In this document: piece by piece, positions 34,174 through 41,529 of the stretch
Position numbering within the stretch: position 1 is the first letter of the stretch
Layout: the number at the start of each line of letters is the position of its first letter
Assembly (NCBI GenBank): GCA_947441065.1
Contig: CANESI010000001.1
Span: 62,001-126,000 of the forward strand
DNA length: 64,000 nucleotides
Direction of reading: 5' to 3'
Source of the DNA: Caulobacteraceae bacterium
GTDB lineage: Bacteria; Pseudomonadota; Alphaproteobacteria; Caulobacterales; Caulobacteraceae
Notes under the pieces: generated by a model
What the model saw: only the letters and a program-made list of their open reading frames with translations
Databases searched by the model: none
What the model was told of the DNA's origin: nothing
Translations under genes and position numbers: made by a program

Positions 34174-34556
34174 GGCGAAGGCCCCTGGTTCCCAGCATGG
34201 CTGGCGACATCACGGTCGATGGTCCTGTAATATGTTTGATTTCATTAAAACTCAGTAAACTCAACGCATTAAGAAGTCTAAACGTCAGAAATTGGAATGC
34301 AATATTGGATGCAACGAGGATAATATAATAAATACTCAGCGAAACAATTTTGCATTTTTCGCGGTTTAATCGTTTATTTAAACCAAATCATGGCTATAAT
34401 TATGATTTTATGCCTATATCTAATGAGGTAAATATTTTAAAATGCACGGATAATCGATCAATTAATGGGTTTATGTTTTTCAATTCCGCATTTTAGCAAT
34501 ACATAATAAATGTTATTTCTCTCTCTCTCTCTCTGTTGTCTGGCTCCGGACAGCCA
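34174..34556. other. AT-rich gene-free stretch between the chemoreceptor and flagellin genes
   Basis: About 380 bases without a plausible gene, strongly AT-rich compared with the flanking coding DNA. It should contain the promoter of the chemoreceptor gene at its left end. A palindrome lies at 34364-34385 and a CT microsatellite (eight CT units) near 34519-34534. The right end holds the flagellin terminator. Confidence 0.6.
34364..34385. repeat. Palindrome GGTTTAA-N8-TTAAACC
   Basis: GGTTTAA at 34364-34370 and TTAAACC at 34379-34385 form a perfect seven-base inverted repeat with an eight-base spacer. The TTAA half-sites recall the CtrA box TTAA-N7-TTAA, but the spacing is one base too long. 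It lies about 190 bases upstream of the chemoreceptor start. Confidence 0.4.
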
Positions 34557-34589
34557 AAAGGGACGGCTGGCCTTCGCCATACCGTCCCT
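34557..34589 (-). terminator. Rho-independent terminator after the flagellin gene
   Basis: On the minus strand AGGGACGG and CCGTCCCT form an eight-base perfect stem around a 13-17 base loop, followed by TTTT. It lies about 43 bases past the flagellin stop codon. Confidence 0.75.
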
Positions 34590-34631
34590 CGAAGTGCAAA
34601 TCAGGGTTACCGATTCACCTGCCGGCTGCCC

Positions 34632-35471
34632 CTACTGAAAAAGACTTAACAGGGTTTGAGTTGATGAGTTCGCGATGGCTAGGGCTTGGACCCCGAGCTG
34701 TTGGCGGGTTTGTAGCGATTGTATCTTGGCACTTTCCTTCGCCAGATCGGCATCGACGAGGTTGCCGATACCACTGTCGATACTATCCTGCAGCTTGTTG
34801 ATGAAGGTGAGGTGCATATCCAAGGCCTTTGATCCAGTGCCCAACTTTGCCAAGGCCGTGCTGACCTTGCCGATGGCGGTATTGACGGTGGCGATCATGG
34901 CCAAGGCTGTAGAGGCCGTGTTGGACTGAAGGCTCGCCGTGCTGCCGATACCGGTCAGGTTCGCGCTGCCCAGACCCAGAGATTGGGCCGAAACGGTCAG
35001 GCGATTGGTTCCGGCGGCATTGGCTAGTGCAAAGATGCTGGAGCCGCCGGTCTTGATCATGTTGGAGCCGTTAAATTCGGCATTGGCGACCGTCTTGGCG
35101 ATCTGATCGCGGAGGGCCTTGAAGTCCACATTCAAGGATTCTCGGCTGGCTGTATCGAGCGTCGTATCAGACGCAGCGAGTGCCTTTTCTTTCATTTGTA
35201 GGAGAAGATCTGAAATCGACCCCGCCGCGGCCATCGCCACGTCGATGGTCGATTGCCCGCGCTGCAAAGAGTCCCGTACGGCGTTTAGTGATTGCGAATT
35301 TGCCCGCATGGATTGGGCAATGGCCCATGTCGAACCATTGTCTTTGGCACTATCAACCTTACGGCCGGTAGAGATGCGATTTTGGCTGAGAGCCAGATCT
35401 GAGGCGGTGGTGTTCAGATTTTGCAGCGCAATCAATGCCTGCGTGTTAGTGTTAACGCTGTTCAGCGCCAT
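34632..35471 (-). CDS. Flagellin
   Basis: A 279-residue short alphaproteobacterial flagellin. The N-terminal D0/D1 region is MALNSVNTNTQALIALQNLN with SQNRISTGRKVDSAKDNGST after it. The C-terminal D1/D0 region has ADLAKESAKIQSLQTRQQLG and ends ANSSTQTLLSLFQ. The central domain is small, as in Caulobacter FljK-type flagellins. It is exported by the flagellar type III apparatus and polymerises into the filament. AAGGAA precedes the ATG. No other flagellar operon is adjacent, so it belongs to a dispersed flagellin set. The leader contains a tandem repeat that might matter for translation control by FlbT-type regulators. Confidence 0.94.
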   Translation of the reverse strand: MALNSVNTNTQALIALQNLNTTASDLALSQNRISTGRKVDSAKDNGSTWAIAQSMRANSQSLNAVRDSLQRGQSTIDVAMAAAGSISDLLLQMKEKALAASDTTLDTASRESLNVDFKALRDQIAKTVANAEFNGSNMIKTGGSSIFALANAAGTNRLTVSAQSLGLGSANLTGIGSTASLQSNTASTALAMIATVNTAIGKVSTALAKLGTGSKALDMHLTFINKLQDSIDSGIGNLVDADLAKESAKIQSLQTRQQLGVQALAIANSSTQTLLSLFQ

Positions 35472-35493
35472 GACGATGTTCCTTCTTCGAGGT

Positions 35494-35527
35494 GTCCGGG
35501 CTCATTTTAAGTCCGGGGGCATTTTGC
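35494..35527 (-). repeat. Imperfect 17-bp tandem repeat in the flagellin leader
   Basis: Copy one, GTCCGGGCTCATTTTAA (35494-35510), is followed directly by copy two, GTCCGGGGGCATTTTGC (35511-35527); 13 of 17 bases agree. It lies 23-56 bases upstream of the flagellin ATG and so probably within the promoter or 5' untranslated region. No exact sigma-54 -24/-12 pair was found nearby. Confidence 0.5.
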
Positions 35528-35622
35528 CCTATGGCAGGACCAGAAGTTCAACTCGAGAGTTATCACTACCGTCCAGTACCTTGATGGCTATCACAAGCTA
35601 TCGAAACTTCGCAAGTGGTAAA

Positions 35623-36312
35623 TTACGATTTTTTGCAAAAAAGTTTGAGGTCGCTGACCTTGTGAATCTGGACCCAAGACAGCTCATCCTCGTCGGCATT
35701 GGTGTAGCTATAGACAACCAACACATCGGTTCGGCCGGGGTGTGAAACAAGGTATATCTGATTGAAACTAAACATATCTCCGACCCGGCACTGCAGGCGA
35801 GGCTTTAGGTCCGCGCTGGCAAACACCTGTTCGGCGGTAAAGAGGCAGCCCGAATAGAAGATGCCAAAACAGCCCTTTCCCGGCATGCCAGGAGAAATTT
35901 CGATCCAGCGGGGACCAAGCGACATGGGCTGGTCGGTGATCAGTTTCAGGGTCCACCCCGCTTCGCGCCGCCGACGCCTTAACGCCACAGGTGCTGTGCC
36001 TTGGGTGTGAATCCGGGCCAAGGCTTGGCGAATATAGTCGCCCTGCTGAGTCCTGCCGGGCTTGTCTGACAGCCAGATGAGCGAGGCCTCAAGCTCGGGC
36101 TCCCAATCAAAGCGGGTTCCCGACTTCGGCATGAGGTCGACAATGAGGTCAGACATCTCAACAGCGGGCTGATGGGTCAGGCGGGGTTTTTGAAGCCGGG
36201 CAATATGATCTTTTAGCCCGTGAGACGGCGCGGCCAAGGCAGGCACCGATGGCACACCCGCCATAAGGATCAACAGCGATCCAAGCAGAGATAGGCCAAG
36301 ACGACCTCTCAC
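35623..36312 (-). CDS. Secreted protein of unknown function
   Basis: A 229-residue frame with a classical signal peptide: Arg-rich start, LGLSLLGSLLILMAGV, then AlaX-Ala site APALAAP-like (VPALAAPSHG). The mature part has no domain that I recognise. It has four cysteines (GKGCFGIFYSGCLF, LQCRVGD and LKLFCKKS) that could form two disulfides in the periplasm, and an acidic segment YTNADEDELSW. The start is GTG at 36312 with no good SD, so it could start slightly later. Codon use is like its neighbours, supporting a real gene. It sits between flagellin and tRNA-Gly with no functional link seen. Confidence 0.65.
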   Translation of the reverse strand: MRGRLGLSLLGSLLILMAGVPSVPALAAPSHGLKDHIARLQKPRLTHQPAVEMSDLIVDLMPKSGTRFDWEPELEASLIWLSDKPGRTQQGDYIRQALARIHTQGTAPVALRRRRREAGWTLKLITDQPMSLGPRWIEISPGMPGKGCFGIFYSGCLFTAEQVFASADLKPRLQCRVGDMFSFNQIYLVSHPGRTDVLVVYSYTNADEDELSWVQIHKVSDLKLFCKKS

Positions 36313-36383
36313 GGCATTTGCTTCTGAAACGGCACTTTGAGACTGCGCAAATCGCCCTTCAGCTTGGCTAGGTCCGGTGGTGT

Positions 36384-36457
36384 TGGAGCGGGCAGAGGGA
36401 ATCGAACCCTCACGACAAGCTTGGGAAGCTCGCAGGCTACCACTACATCATGCCCGC
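36384..36457 (-). tRNA. tRNA-Gly (anticodon CCC)
   Basis: The reverse strand folds as a tRNA: acceptor stem GCGGGCA with TGCCCGC, anticodon arm CGAGC-TTCCCAA-GCTTG giving anticodon CCC, and T arm GAGGG-TTCGATT-CCCTC. The discriminator is T and the CCA end is encoded. It reads GGG codons. Length is 74 bases including CCA. Confidence 0.95.
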
Positions 36458-36566
36458 CTAAGATCTGTTCTAGACAATCCCATCTTGCTTGTCAGCAACC
36501 GGTTTTGTTGACGAGACGATCTGTCCGGCGCACGATTGAAAAAAATGCAAAGCAAGGAGACGCCCC

Positions 36567-37163
36567 ATGGCTGACGGCCATTCCCCCCAGACTGAATCCG
36601 CTAAGTTCCATGCCATGACCGAAGGCACCGCTGAAGACTGGGCCATCATCGGCAAATCTATGGCCCCCTTCGTCAAGGAGCTGCCCGATCGAGTGTTGTC
36701 CCATCTCAAGATGCTTGACGGCGATTGCGGCGGCTTCGCTGTCGACCGGCTGGAGCACAGCCTGCAAACCGCGACCCGCGCCTTCAAGGACGGCCGCGAC
36801 GAGGAATATGTCGTCTGCGCCCTGCTGCACGATATGGGCGACATTCTAGGTCCCCGGAATCATGCCGACATAGCCGCCGCCATTCTCAAGCCCTTTGTCA
36901 GCGAGCAGAACCACTGGATGGTCGAGCAGCACGGCATTTTCCAAGGCTATTATTTCTTCCACTATATCGGCCTAGACCGTGAGGCCCGCGAACAGCATCG
37001 CGGCCATCCGGCCTTTGAGCACACCGCTCAGTTCTGTCACCTCTATGATCAGGCCGCCTTCGATCCGGCCTATGAGAGCATGCCCCTCAGCGCCTTTGAG
37101 CCGATGGTTCACCGGGTGTTCTCGACCGTAAAGCGCTCGATCTACGTCAAGTCCGAGGCTTAA
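36567..37163 (+). CDS. HD domain protein, putative metal-dependent hydrolase or oxygenase
   Basis: A 198-residue protein with an HD-fold metal site: His in RLEHSLQTATRA, the His-Asp pair in CALLHDMGDILG, a His in GPRNHADIAAAIL and more His in NHWMVEQHGIFQGYYFFHY. The last stretch is conserved in a group of HD proteins spread over bacteria and fungi. Some relatives of this shape (PhnZ, TmpB) are di-iron oxygenases acting on organophosphonates rather than phosphohydrolases, so the chemistry is open. The ATG at 36567 has AAGGAG about 11 bases upstream. No pathway genes are adjacent. Confidence 0.75.
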   Translation: MADGHSPQTESAKFHAMTEGTAEDWAIIGKSMAPFVKELPDRVLSHLKMLDGDCGGFAVDRLEHSLQTATRAFKDGRDEEYVVCALLHDMGDILGPRNHADIAAAILKPFVSEQNHWMVEQHGIFQGYYFFHYIGLDREAREQHRGHPAFEHTAQFCHLYDQAAFDPAYESMPLSAFEPMVHRVFSTVKRSIYVKSEA

Positions 37164-37277
37164 AATTAGGCTCAGCCGCTAAAGCGGACGCCTAAGCCTT
37201 GCGAAGCGGGCCGGTTCGGGGCAATCCCGATCCGGCACCGCGCTGTGCTGACCGAACCCAAGCTTCGAGGACTGGAT

Positions 37278-38207
37278 ATGGCCCTGCAAACCTTCGTCAA
37301 TACCTTTGCCGGTAACCCACTCAATCGGGTCAGCGACCGACGTACCGACGAGGCTTGGCTGGCCGAAAAGCTGGCTGATCCCAGTTCCTTGGCGGTCGCC
37401 ATCTGGAACGGTAAGCCACTGGTCGAGAATGGGGCCGAACCCAAGAGCGTTCAGATCGCTTATCTGCGCGCCAGCTTGGCCGGAGAACTGGCCGGTGGCC
37501 AAGAGCGCCTCGCCTTTATGGGCCTCTGGAAAGAGACCGCTGTTTTCGCTGTAGACCTTGAGGGCGGCGCGGATCCGGCAGAAGGCCCATTGAACGGGCT
37601 GGGCCGTTTTGAAGATCTGCGGGCCATCGCCCCGCGTCTGCCTGCCACCGATGCGGCGATCCTATCGACGGCCAAGAGCCTGTTTGAATGGCGCCGTCGT
37701 CACAAGTTCTGCTCTGCCTGTGGCCAGCCCAGCGAAGTGCGCGAGGGTGGCTGGAAGCGGGCCTGTCCCTCCTGCAAGGGCGAGCATTTCCCGCGCACGG
37801 ACCCGGTGGTGATCATGTTGCCGGTCTTTGGCGAGCGCTGCCTCTTGGGTCGCCAAGCCATCTGGCCCAAGGGCATGTTCTCGGCTCTGGCGGGCTTTTT
37901 GGAGCCCGGCGAATCGATAGAGGAGGCCTGCGCCCGCGAGGTGATGGAAGAATCAGGCCTGACTGCCCTGTCGGTGCGCTATCACTCCACCCAGCCCTGG
38001 CCCTATCCCTCCAGCCTGATGATCGGCCTGATCGCCGAGGTCAGCGATGATGAGGCCACGCCCGATCAGACCGAGCTGGAAGAGGTCCGCTGGTTCAGCC
38101 GCGATGAGGCTGCGGCCCTGCTAAAGGGCGACCTGCCGGGCGTCTTCGCCCCGCCGCCCATGGCTATCGCCCATACTATTCTGAAGGCTTGGGTCGAAGG
38201 TTTCTAA
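37278..38207 (+). CDS. nudC: NAD+ diphosphatase (NUDIX), NudC-like
   Basis: A 309-residue NUDIX hydrolase. A zinc ribbon (CSACGQPSEVREGGWKRACP, with Cys also in SCKGEHFPRTDP) precedes the Nudix box GFLEPGESIEEACAREVMEE followed by SGL. The NADH-pyrophosphatase array TQPWPYPSSLMIG follows. It hydrolyses NAD(H) to NMN(H) and AMP, and in E. coli also removes NAD caps from RNA. ATG 37278 has GAGG upstream; an earlier TTG-type start at 37245 is less likely. The 3' end overlaps the convergent pheA gene by four bases. Confidence 0.92.
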   Translation: MALQTFVNTFAGNPLNRVSDRRTDEAWLAEKLADPSSLAVAIWNGKPLVENGAEPKSVQIAYLRASLAGELAGGQERLAFMGLWKETAVFAVDLEGGADPAEGPLNGLGRFEDLRAIAPRLPATDAAILSTAKSLFEWRRRHKFCSACGQPSEVREGGWKRACPSCKGEHFPRTDPVVIMLPVFGERCLLGRQAIWPKGMFSALAGFLEPGESIEEACAREVMEESGLTALSVRYHSTQPWPYPSSLMIGLIAEVSDDEATPDQTELEEVRWFSRDEAAALLKGDLPGVFAPPPMAIAHTILKAWVEGF

Positions 38208-39052
38208 GCTCTGTCGCGGAACGGATCGGCGGGATAGACGCCGAGGATTTCAAACCGGTCGGTGAAGAAGCCCAGCTCTTCAAAGGCTAGGCCCATGGCC
38301 GCATCTTCGGGGCGGCCATCGACCTCGGCATAGAACATGGTGGCGGTGAAGGCCCCGTCCTCCATATAGCTTTCCAGCTTGCTCATATTGACGCCATTGG
38401 TCGCAAAGCCGCCGAGCGCCTTATAGAGGGCGGCGGGAAGGTTGCGCACCCGGAAGACAAAGCTGGTCACACAGCGCGCCTCGCTGGGCGGCGGGGTCGG
38501 TGCCGGATCGGCCGTCATGACCAAGAAGCGCGTGGTATTGTGGGCGGCGTCCTCAATATCCTTTTGCAGAATATCGAGGCCATAGAGCTCCGCCGCCATG
38601 CGCGAGGCAATGGCCGCTTGGGTCGGGTCAGGATTGGCCGCCAAGAACCGGGCCGCGCCTGCCGTATCACCGACAATATGGGCCGTCAGTCCGTGGGCCT
38701 TGATCACCTTGCGACATTGGGCCAGCGCCATCACGTGGCTGGAGACCTCGCGCACCTGCGCCAAGCTCACGCCGCGATTGGCCAGCAGTTGGTGGTGAAT
38801 GGGCATGAACCGCTCACCGATGATCTTTAGCCCCGATGAGGGCAGGAGGTGATGGACATCGGCCACGCGCCCGGCCACCGAATTTTCAACTGGGATCATG
38901 GCCAAGGCGCAGGCTCCGCTGCGCACCGCCTCGAAGGCCTCGTCAAAGGTCGGGCAGGGCACGGCCTCATGCCCAGAAAAATGCAGCGAGCAGGCTTCGT
39001 GGCTATTGGCGCCGAGTTCACCCTGAAAGGCGATCTTTGGAAGGGACGTCAT
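38204..39052 (-). CDS. pheA: Prephenate dehydratase
   Basis: A 282-residue monofunctional prephenate dehydratase that makes phenylpyruvate in phenylalanine synthesis. It starts KIAFQGELGANSHEACSLHF and has ALAMIPVENSVAGRVADVHH and the catalytic Thr-Arg-Phe in AAHNTTRFLVM. A C-terminal ACT domain (about 185-275) has NGVNMSKLESYME, the phenylalanine-binding ESRP-like site, with Tyr-Met in place of Arg-Pro. There is no chorismate mutase domain. It follows kdsB on the same strand by 15 bases, a common alphaproteobacterial pairing next to a divergent cytochrome c gene. Confidence 0.93.
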   Translation of the reverse strand: MTSLPKIAFQGELGANSHEACSLHFSGHEAVPCPTFDEAFEAVRSGACALAMIPVENSVAGRVADVHHLLPSSGLKIIGERFMPIHHQLLANRGVSLAQVREVSSHVMALAQCRKVIKAHGLTAHIVGDTAGAARFLAANPDPTQAAIASRMAAELYGLDILQKDIEDAAHNTTRFLVMTADPAPTPPPSEARCVTSFVFRVRNLPAALYKALGGFATNGVNMSKLESYMEDGAFTATMFYAEVDGRPEDAAMGLAFEELGFFTDRFEILGVYPADPFRDRA

Positions 39053-39067
39053 GGGCGACTGATCCGG

Positions 39068-39802
39068 TTAGAGTTGGGCCGCAAAGGCGCAGGCGGCCTC
39101 AAGGTCCGAAGGGGTATCCACCGAGATGGGGAAACTGTCCACCACCGAGGCCCAGATCGACAGGCCCATTTCAAGCGCCCGAAGCTGTTCAAGCCGTTCT
39201 AACCGCTCCAAAGGCGAGGGGGCTGCCGCGTGAAACCGCAGCAGGGCCTCGCGGCGATAGGCATAGATGCCGATATGGAGCCAGACCGGCGCATCGCCAT
39301 AGAGGGTTGAGCGGGTGAAATAGAGCGCCCGGCCTCGCCGCCTTTGCCCATCCATCGCCATCACCGCCTTGGGCAGGTCTGGATCAGAGCGATCGGCGGC
39401 TTTTGTCTCTGGCGCGACCAAGGTGGCGATGTCGCAAGACGGCTCGGCTGCCAGAAGGTCAGTGCAGGACGCGATGGCGCTGGGGGCAATGAAGGGAATA
39501 TCGCCCTGAAGGTTGACCACCACATCATGCGCGCCCTTGGGGTCCAAGACCTCTAGGGCCGCGAGAATCCGGTCAGATCCAGACGGCAGGTTTGGATCGG
39601 TCAGAACCGCCCGCCCGCCCGCCGCCTCAACCGCATCGACAATAGCCTGATCGCCCGCTGCGACCGCAACCGGTCCAGCATGGGCCGCTTCGGCCTGCCG
39701 CAGGACCCGAACGATCATTGGCACCCCGCCAATCATGGCCAGAGGCTTGCCCGGAAGGCGTGTTGCGGCGAGCCGGGCGGGGATGATGATAATGGGGTTC
39801 AT
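39068..39802 (-). CDS. kdsB: 3-deoxy-manno-octulosonate cytidylyltransferase
   Basis: A 244-residue enzyme that activates Kdo with CTP for lipopolysaccharide core synthesis. It shows IIIPARLAATRLPGKPLAMI at the N-terminus, VVNLQGDIPFI and the late HIGIYAYRREALLRF with LERLEQLRALEMG after it, all KdsB signatures. ATG 39802 (MNPIIIIPAR) is used rather than the TTG two codons earlier. It precedes pheA and diverges from the cytochrome c gene. Confidence 0.94.
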   Translation of the reverse strand: MNPIIIIPARLAATRLPGKPLAMIGGVPMIVRVLRQAEAAHAGPVAVAAGDQAIVDAVEAAGGRAVLTDPNLPSGSDRILAALEVLDPKGAHDVVVNLQGDIPFIAPSAIASCTDLLAAEPSCDIATLVAPETKAADRSDPDLPKAVMAMDGQRRRGRALYFTRSTLYGDAPVWLHIGIYAYRREALLRFHAAAPSPLERLERLEQLRALEMGLSIWASVVDSFPISVDTPSDLEAACAFAAQL

Positions 39803-40025
39803 GGGCAAAATTCCGAAACCTTAGGGGCAGTGCATATCTTCTATTGAAATGGCCCCAAACACAGCGGTATTTGCGACCAATTGGCGCGGCTCATGGACCT
39901 GTCGCAGTGACGGGCCATTTGGAACGTTGCACGAGCGGCGGTAGCGTGTAAGAGACGCAAACGCAAGAACAGGGCGTGGATTCCCTTTGGGGACTGACGC
40001 CTGCTGAGAGGGCTTACGAAAGAAC

Positions 40026-40658
40026 ATGAGCGACCTGGGCTTTAACAAGATCGCTGGCGCCGTATTGGCGACTGGACTGGCCATTGTCGGCCTCAAAGAA
40101 TTGACGAGCGTCATCTATAAGGTCGAGCCGGTTGAAAAGCCTGGCTATGCCATCACCATTGCCGAAGAGGCCGGTGAAGGTGGCGCGGCTGCGGTCGAAG
40201 TGGCCATCGACTGGGGCACGGTTCTGCCGACCGCCGATATTGCTGCCGGTGAGGCCGTCGCTAAGAAATGCATCTCTTGCCATAGCTTCAATCAGGGCGG
40301 GGCCAACCTGGTCGGGCCAAACCTATATGGTGTCGTTGGCATTAAGCCCGGCAGTCACGCGGGCATGGCCTATTCTGACGGCTTGAAAGCCTATGGCGAA
40401 AAGACCCCGGCTTGGGGCTATGAGAATCTCAACGCGTTCCTGCTCGCGCCGCAAAAATATATTTCGGGCACCAAGATGTCGTTCGTCGGCCTGAAGAAGC
40501 CCGAAGATCGCATCAATATGATCGCCTATCTGCACAGCCTCGGCTCCACCCTGCCGATCCCGGCTCCAGCCCCCGCCTCAGCCCCCGCACCAGCGGCTGA
40601 GGCGGCACCTGCTGCAGATGCAGCGGCGGCTCCAGCAGCTGAAAAGCCAGCGGCCTAA
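40026..40658 (+). CDS. Membrane-anchored class I cytochrome c
   Basis: A 210-residue c-type cytochrome. An N-terminal hydrophobic helix (IAGAVLATGLAIVGLKEL) is probably an uncleaved anchor, followed by a periplasmic domain with the heme motif CISCH near residue 82, NLVGPNLYGVVG, and the axial Met in GTKMSFVGLK. The size and motifs fit CycM/cytochrome c2-type electron carriers between bc1 and oxidases. The last 30 residues are almost only Ala and Pro (from PIPAPAPASAPAPAAEAAP), a low-complexity tail of unknown use. It diverges from kdsB-pheA, an arrangement common in Alphaproteobacteria. Confidence 0.9.
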   Translation: MSDLGFNKIAGAVLATGLAIVGLKELTSVIYKVEPVEKPGYAITIAEEAGEGGAAAVEVAIDWGTVLPTADIAAGEAVAKKCISCHSFNQGGANLVGPNLYGVVGIKPGSHAGMAYSDGLKAYGEKTPAWGYENLNAFLLAPQKYISGTKMSFVGLKKPEDRINMIAYLHSLGSTLPIPAPAPASAPAPAAEAAPAADAAAAPAAEKPAA

Positions 40659-40671
40659 TTGATCTGATCAA

Positions 40672-40704
40672 GCCTTTCGTCAGACCCTAGGGTCGGCGAA
40701 AGGC
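40672..40704. terminator. Large palindrome between convergent cytochrome c and NlpC/P60 genes
   Basis: GCCTTTCG and CGAAAGGC form the ends of a 33-base near-perfect palindrome whose middle is GACCCTAGGGTC. It spans the 3' end of the NlpC/P60 gene and lies 14 bases after the cytochrome stop. It could terminate transcription from both sides, although neither strand has a strong T-run. Confidence 0.45.
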
Positions 40705-41529
40705 GGTCGGCTTTCCACTTCCTGCTGCCTCTATTCGCAAGATCGCGCCGTCCAGCGGCTCTCTTTTTACGGCCATATGGTGGGCATTGGCGTGCAGCAG
40801 GGTGGCCGCGTCCTGCATTAGTCCCACATGCCCCTTCCAGAACACCAGATCCCCGCGCCTGAGCTCTGAGCCGTCAATGGCGGTGCCAATCTGCGCTGCC
40901 TGCATGTCTGTATCACGAGGACAGGCCAGCCCGCAGGCATAGAAGGCCTGCTGCACCAGCCCTGAACAGTCGAGCCCAAGACTCTCTCGCCCCCCCCACT
41001 GATAGGGCGCGCCCAAGAACCGTTCGGCCACAGCCACCGGATCGGTTTCGAACTGGCCGATGGGGCAAAGTTGGCTTTCGACGAACCACCCCGCCCGCGC
41101 GGTGCGAACAAAGCGGCCCTCGCGCGCCTCCACCGTCACCAGAGCGTTGAGACTATAGAGGCCAATGGGGGCGGACTTGATGGAGGGCTCGCTAAAGCCA
41201 TAGGTACGAAGGGCGCTGACCCTGTGGGTCGGGGCCAGAACCGGGGCCGATAGGGCGTCTAGGGCGACATAGCCGACATAGCCGTCACGGCGGGCCTGCC
41301 CCCAGCCAAAGCCATCGACCTCGGCCAACAGGTCAAAGCCCTCGCCAAAGATCATCTGGTCCCACTGTTCGGCGTCGCCCAAGGGCGCGGCGCGGATGGG
41401 CACAACGGCGGCGCTGACCTGCATCAGCATAGCGGCCTGATAGGTCTTGGCCGGGACGATCCCTTGTAGGGCTATCGAGGCCAGATCACCGCCAATGGCG
41501 GTTACGCGAGGATCAAAAGGCCCGGTCAT
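40687..41529 (-). CDS. NlpC/P60 family (C40) peptidase
   Basis: A 280-residue cell-wall peptidase. The N-terminal half resembles SH3-like domains (QMIFGEGFDLLAEVDGFGWG, then GYVGYVALDAL). The C-terminal NlpC/P60 domain has GGRESLGLDCSGLVQQAFYA with the catalytic Cys, FWKGHVGLMQD with the catalytic His, and LLHANAHHMAV with the third polar residue. It probably cuts peptide bonds in peptidoglycan fragments. No signal peptide is visible, which suits a cytoplasmic recycling role or an unrecognised export route. It overlaps the aminopeptidase gene by four bases, so both are in one operon. Confidence 0.9.
   Translation of the reverse strand: MTGPFDPRVTAIGGDLASIALQGIVPAKTYQAAMLMQVSAAVVPIRAAPLGDAEQWDQMIFGEGFDLLAEVDGFGWGQARRDGYVGYVALDALSAPVLAPTHRVSALRTYGFSEPSIKSAPIGLYSLNALVTVEAREGRFVRTARAGWFVESQLCPIGQFETDPVAVAERFLGAPYQWGGRESLGLDCSGLVQQAFYACGLACPRDTDMQAAQIGTAIDGSELRRGDLVFWKGHVGLMQDAATLLHANAHHMAVKREPLDGAILRIEAAGSGKPTAFRRP

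Noticed and set aside
34515-34534. CT run considered as a CRISPR or mobile-element end
   Set aside because: There are no spacers, no flanking inverted repeats or target duplication, and no transposase; it is a simple dinucleotide run.
35494-35560. Sigma-54 promoter for flagellin
   Set aside because: A TGG and a GC pair are present but the spacing does not fit the -24/-12 pattern, so no promoter is called.
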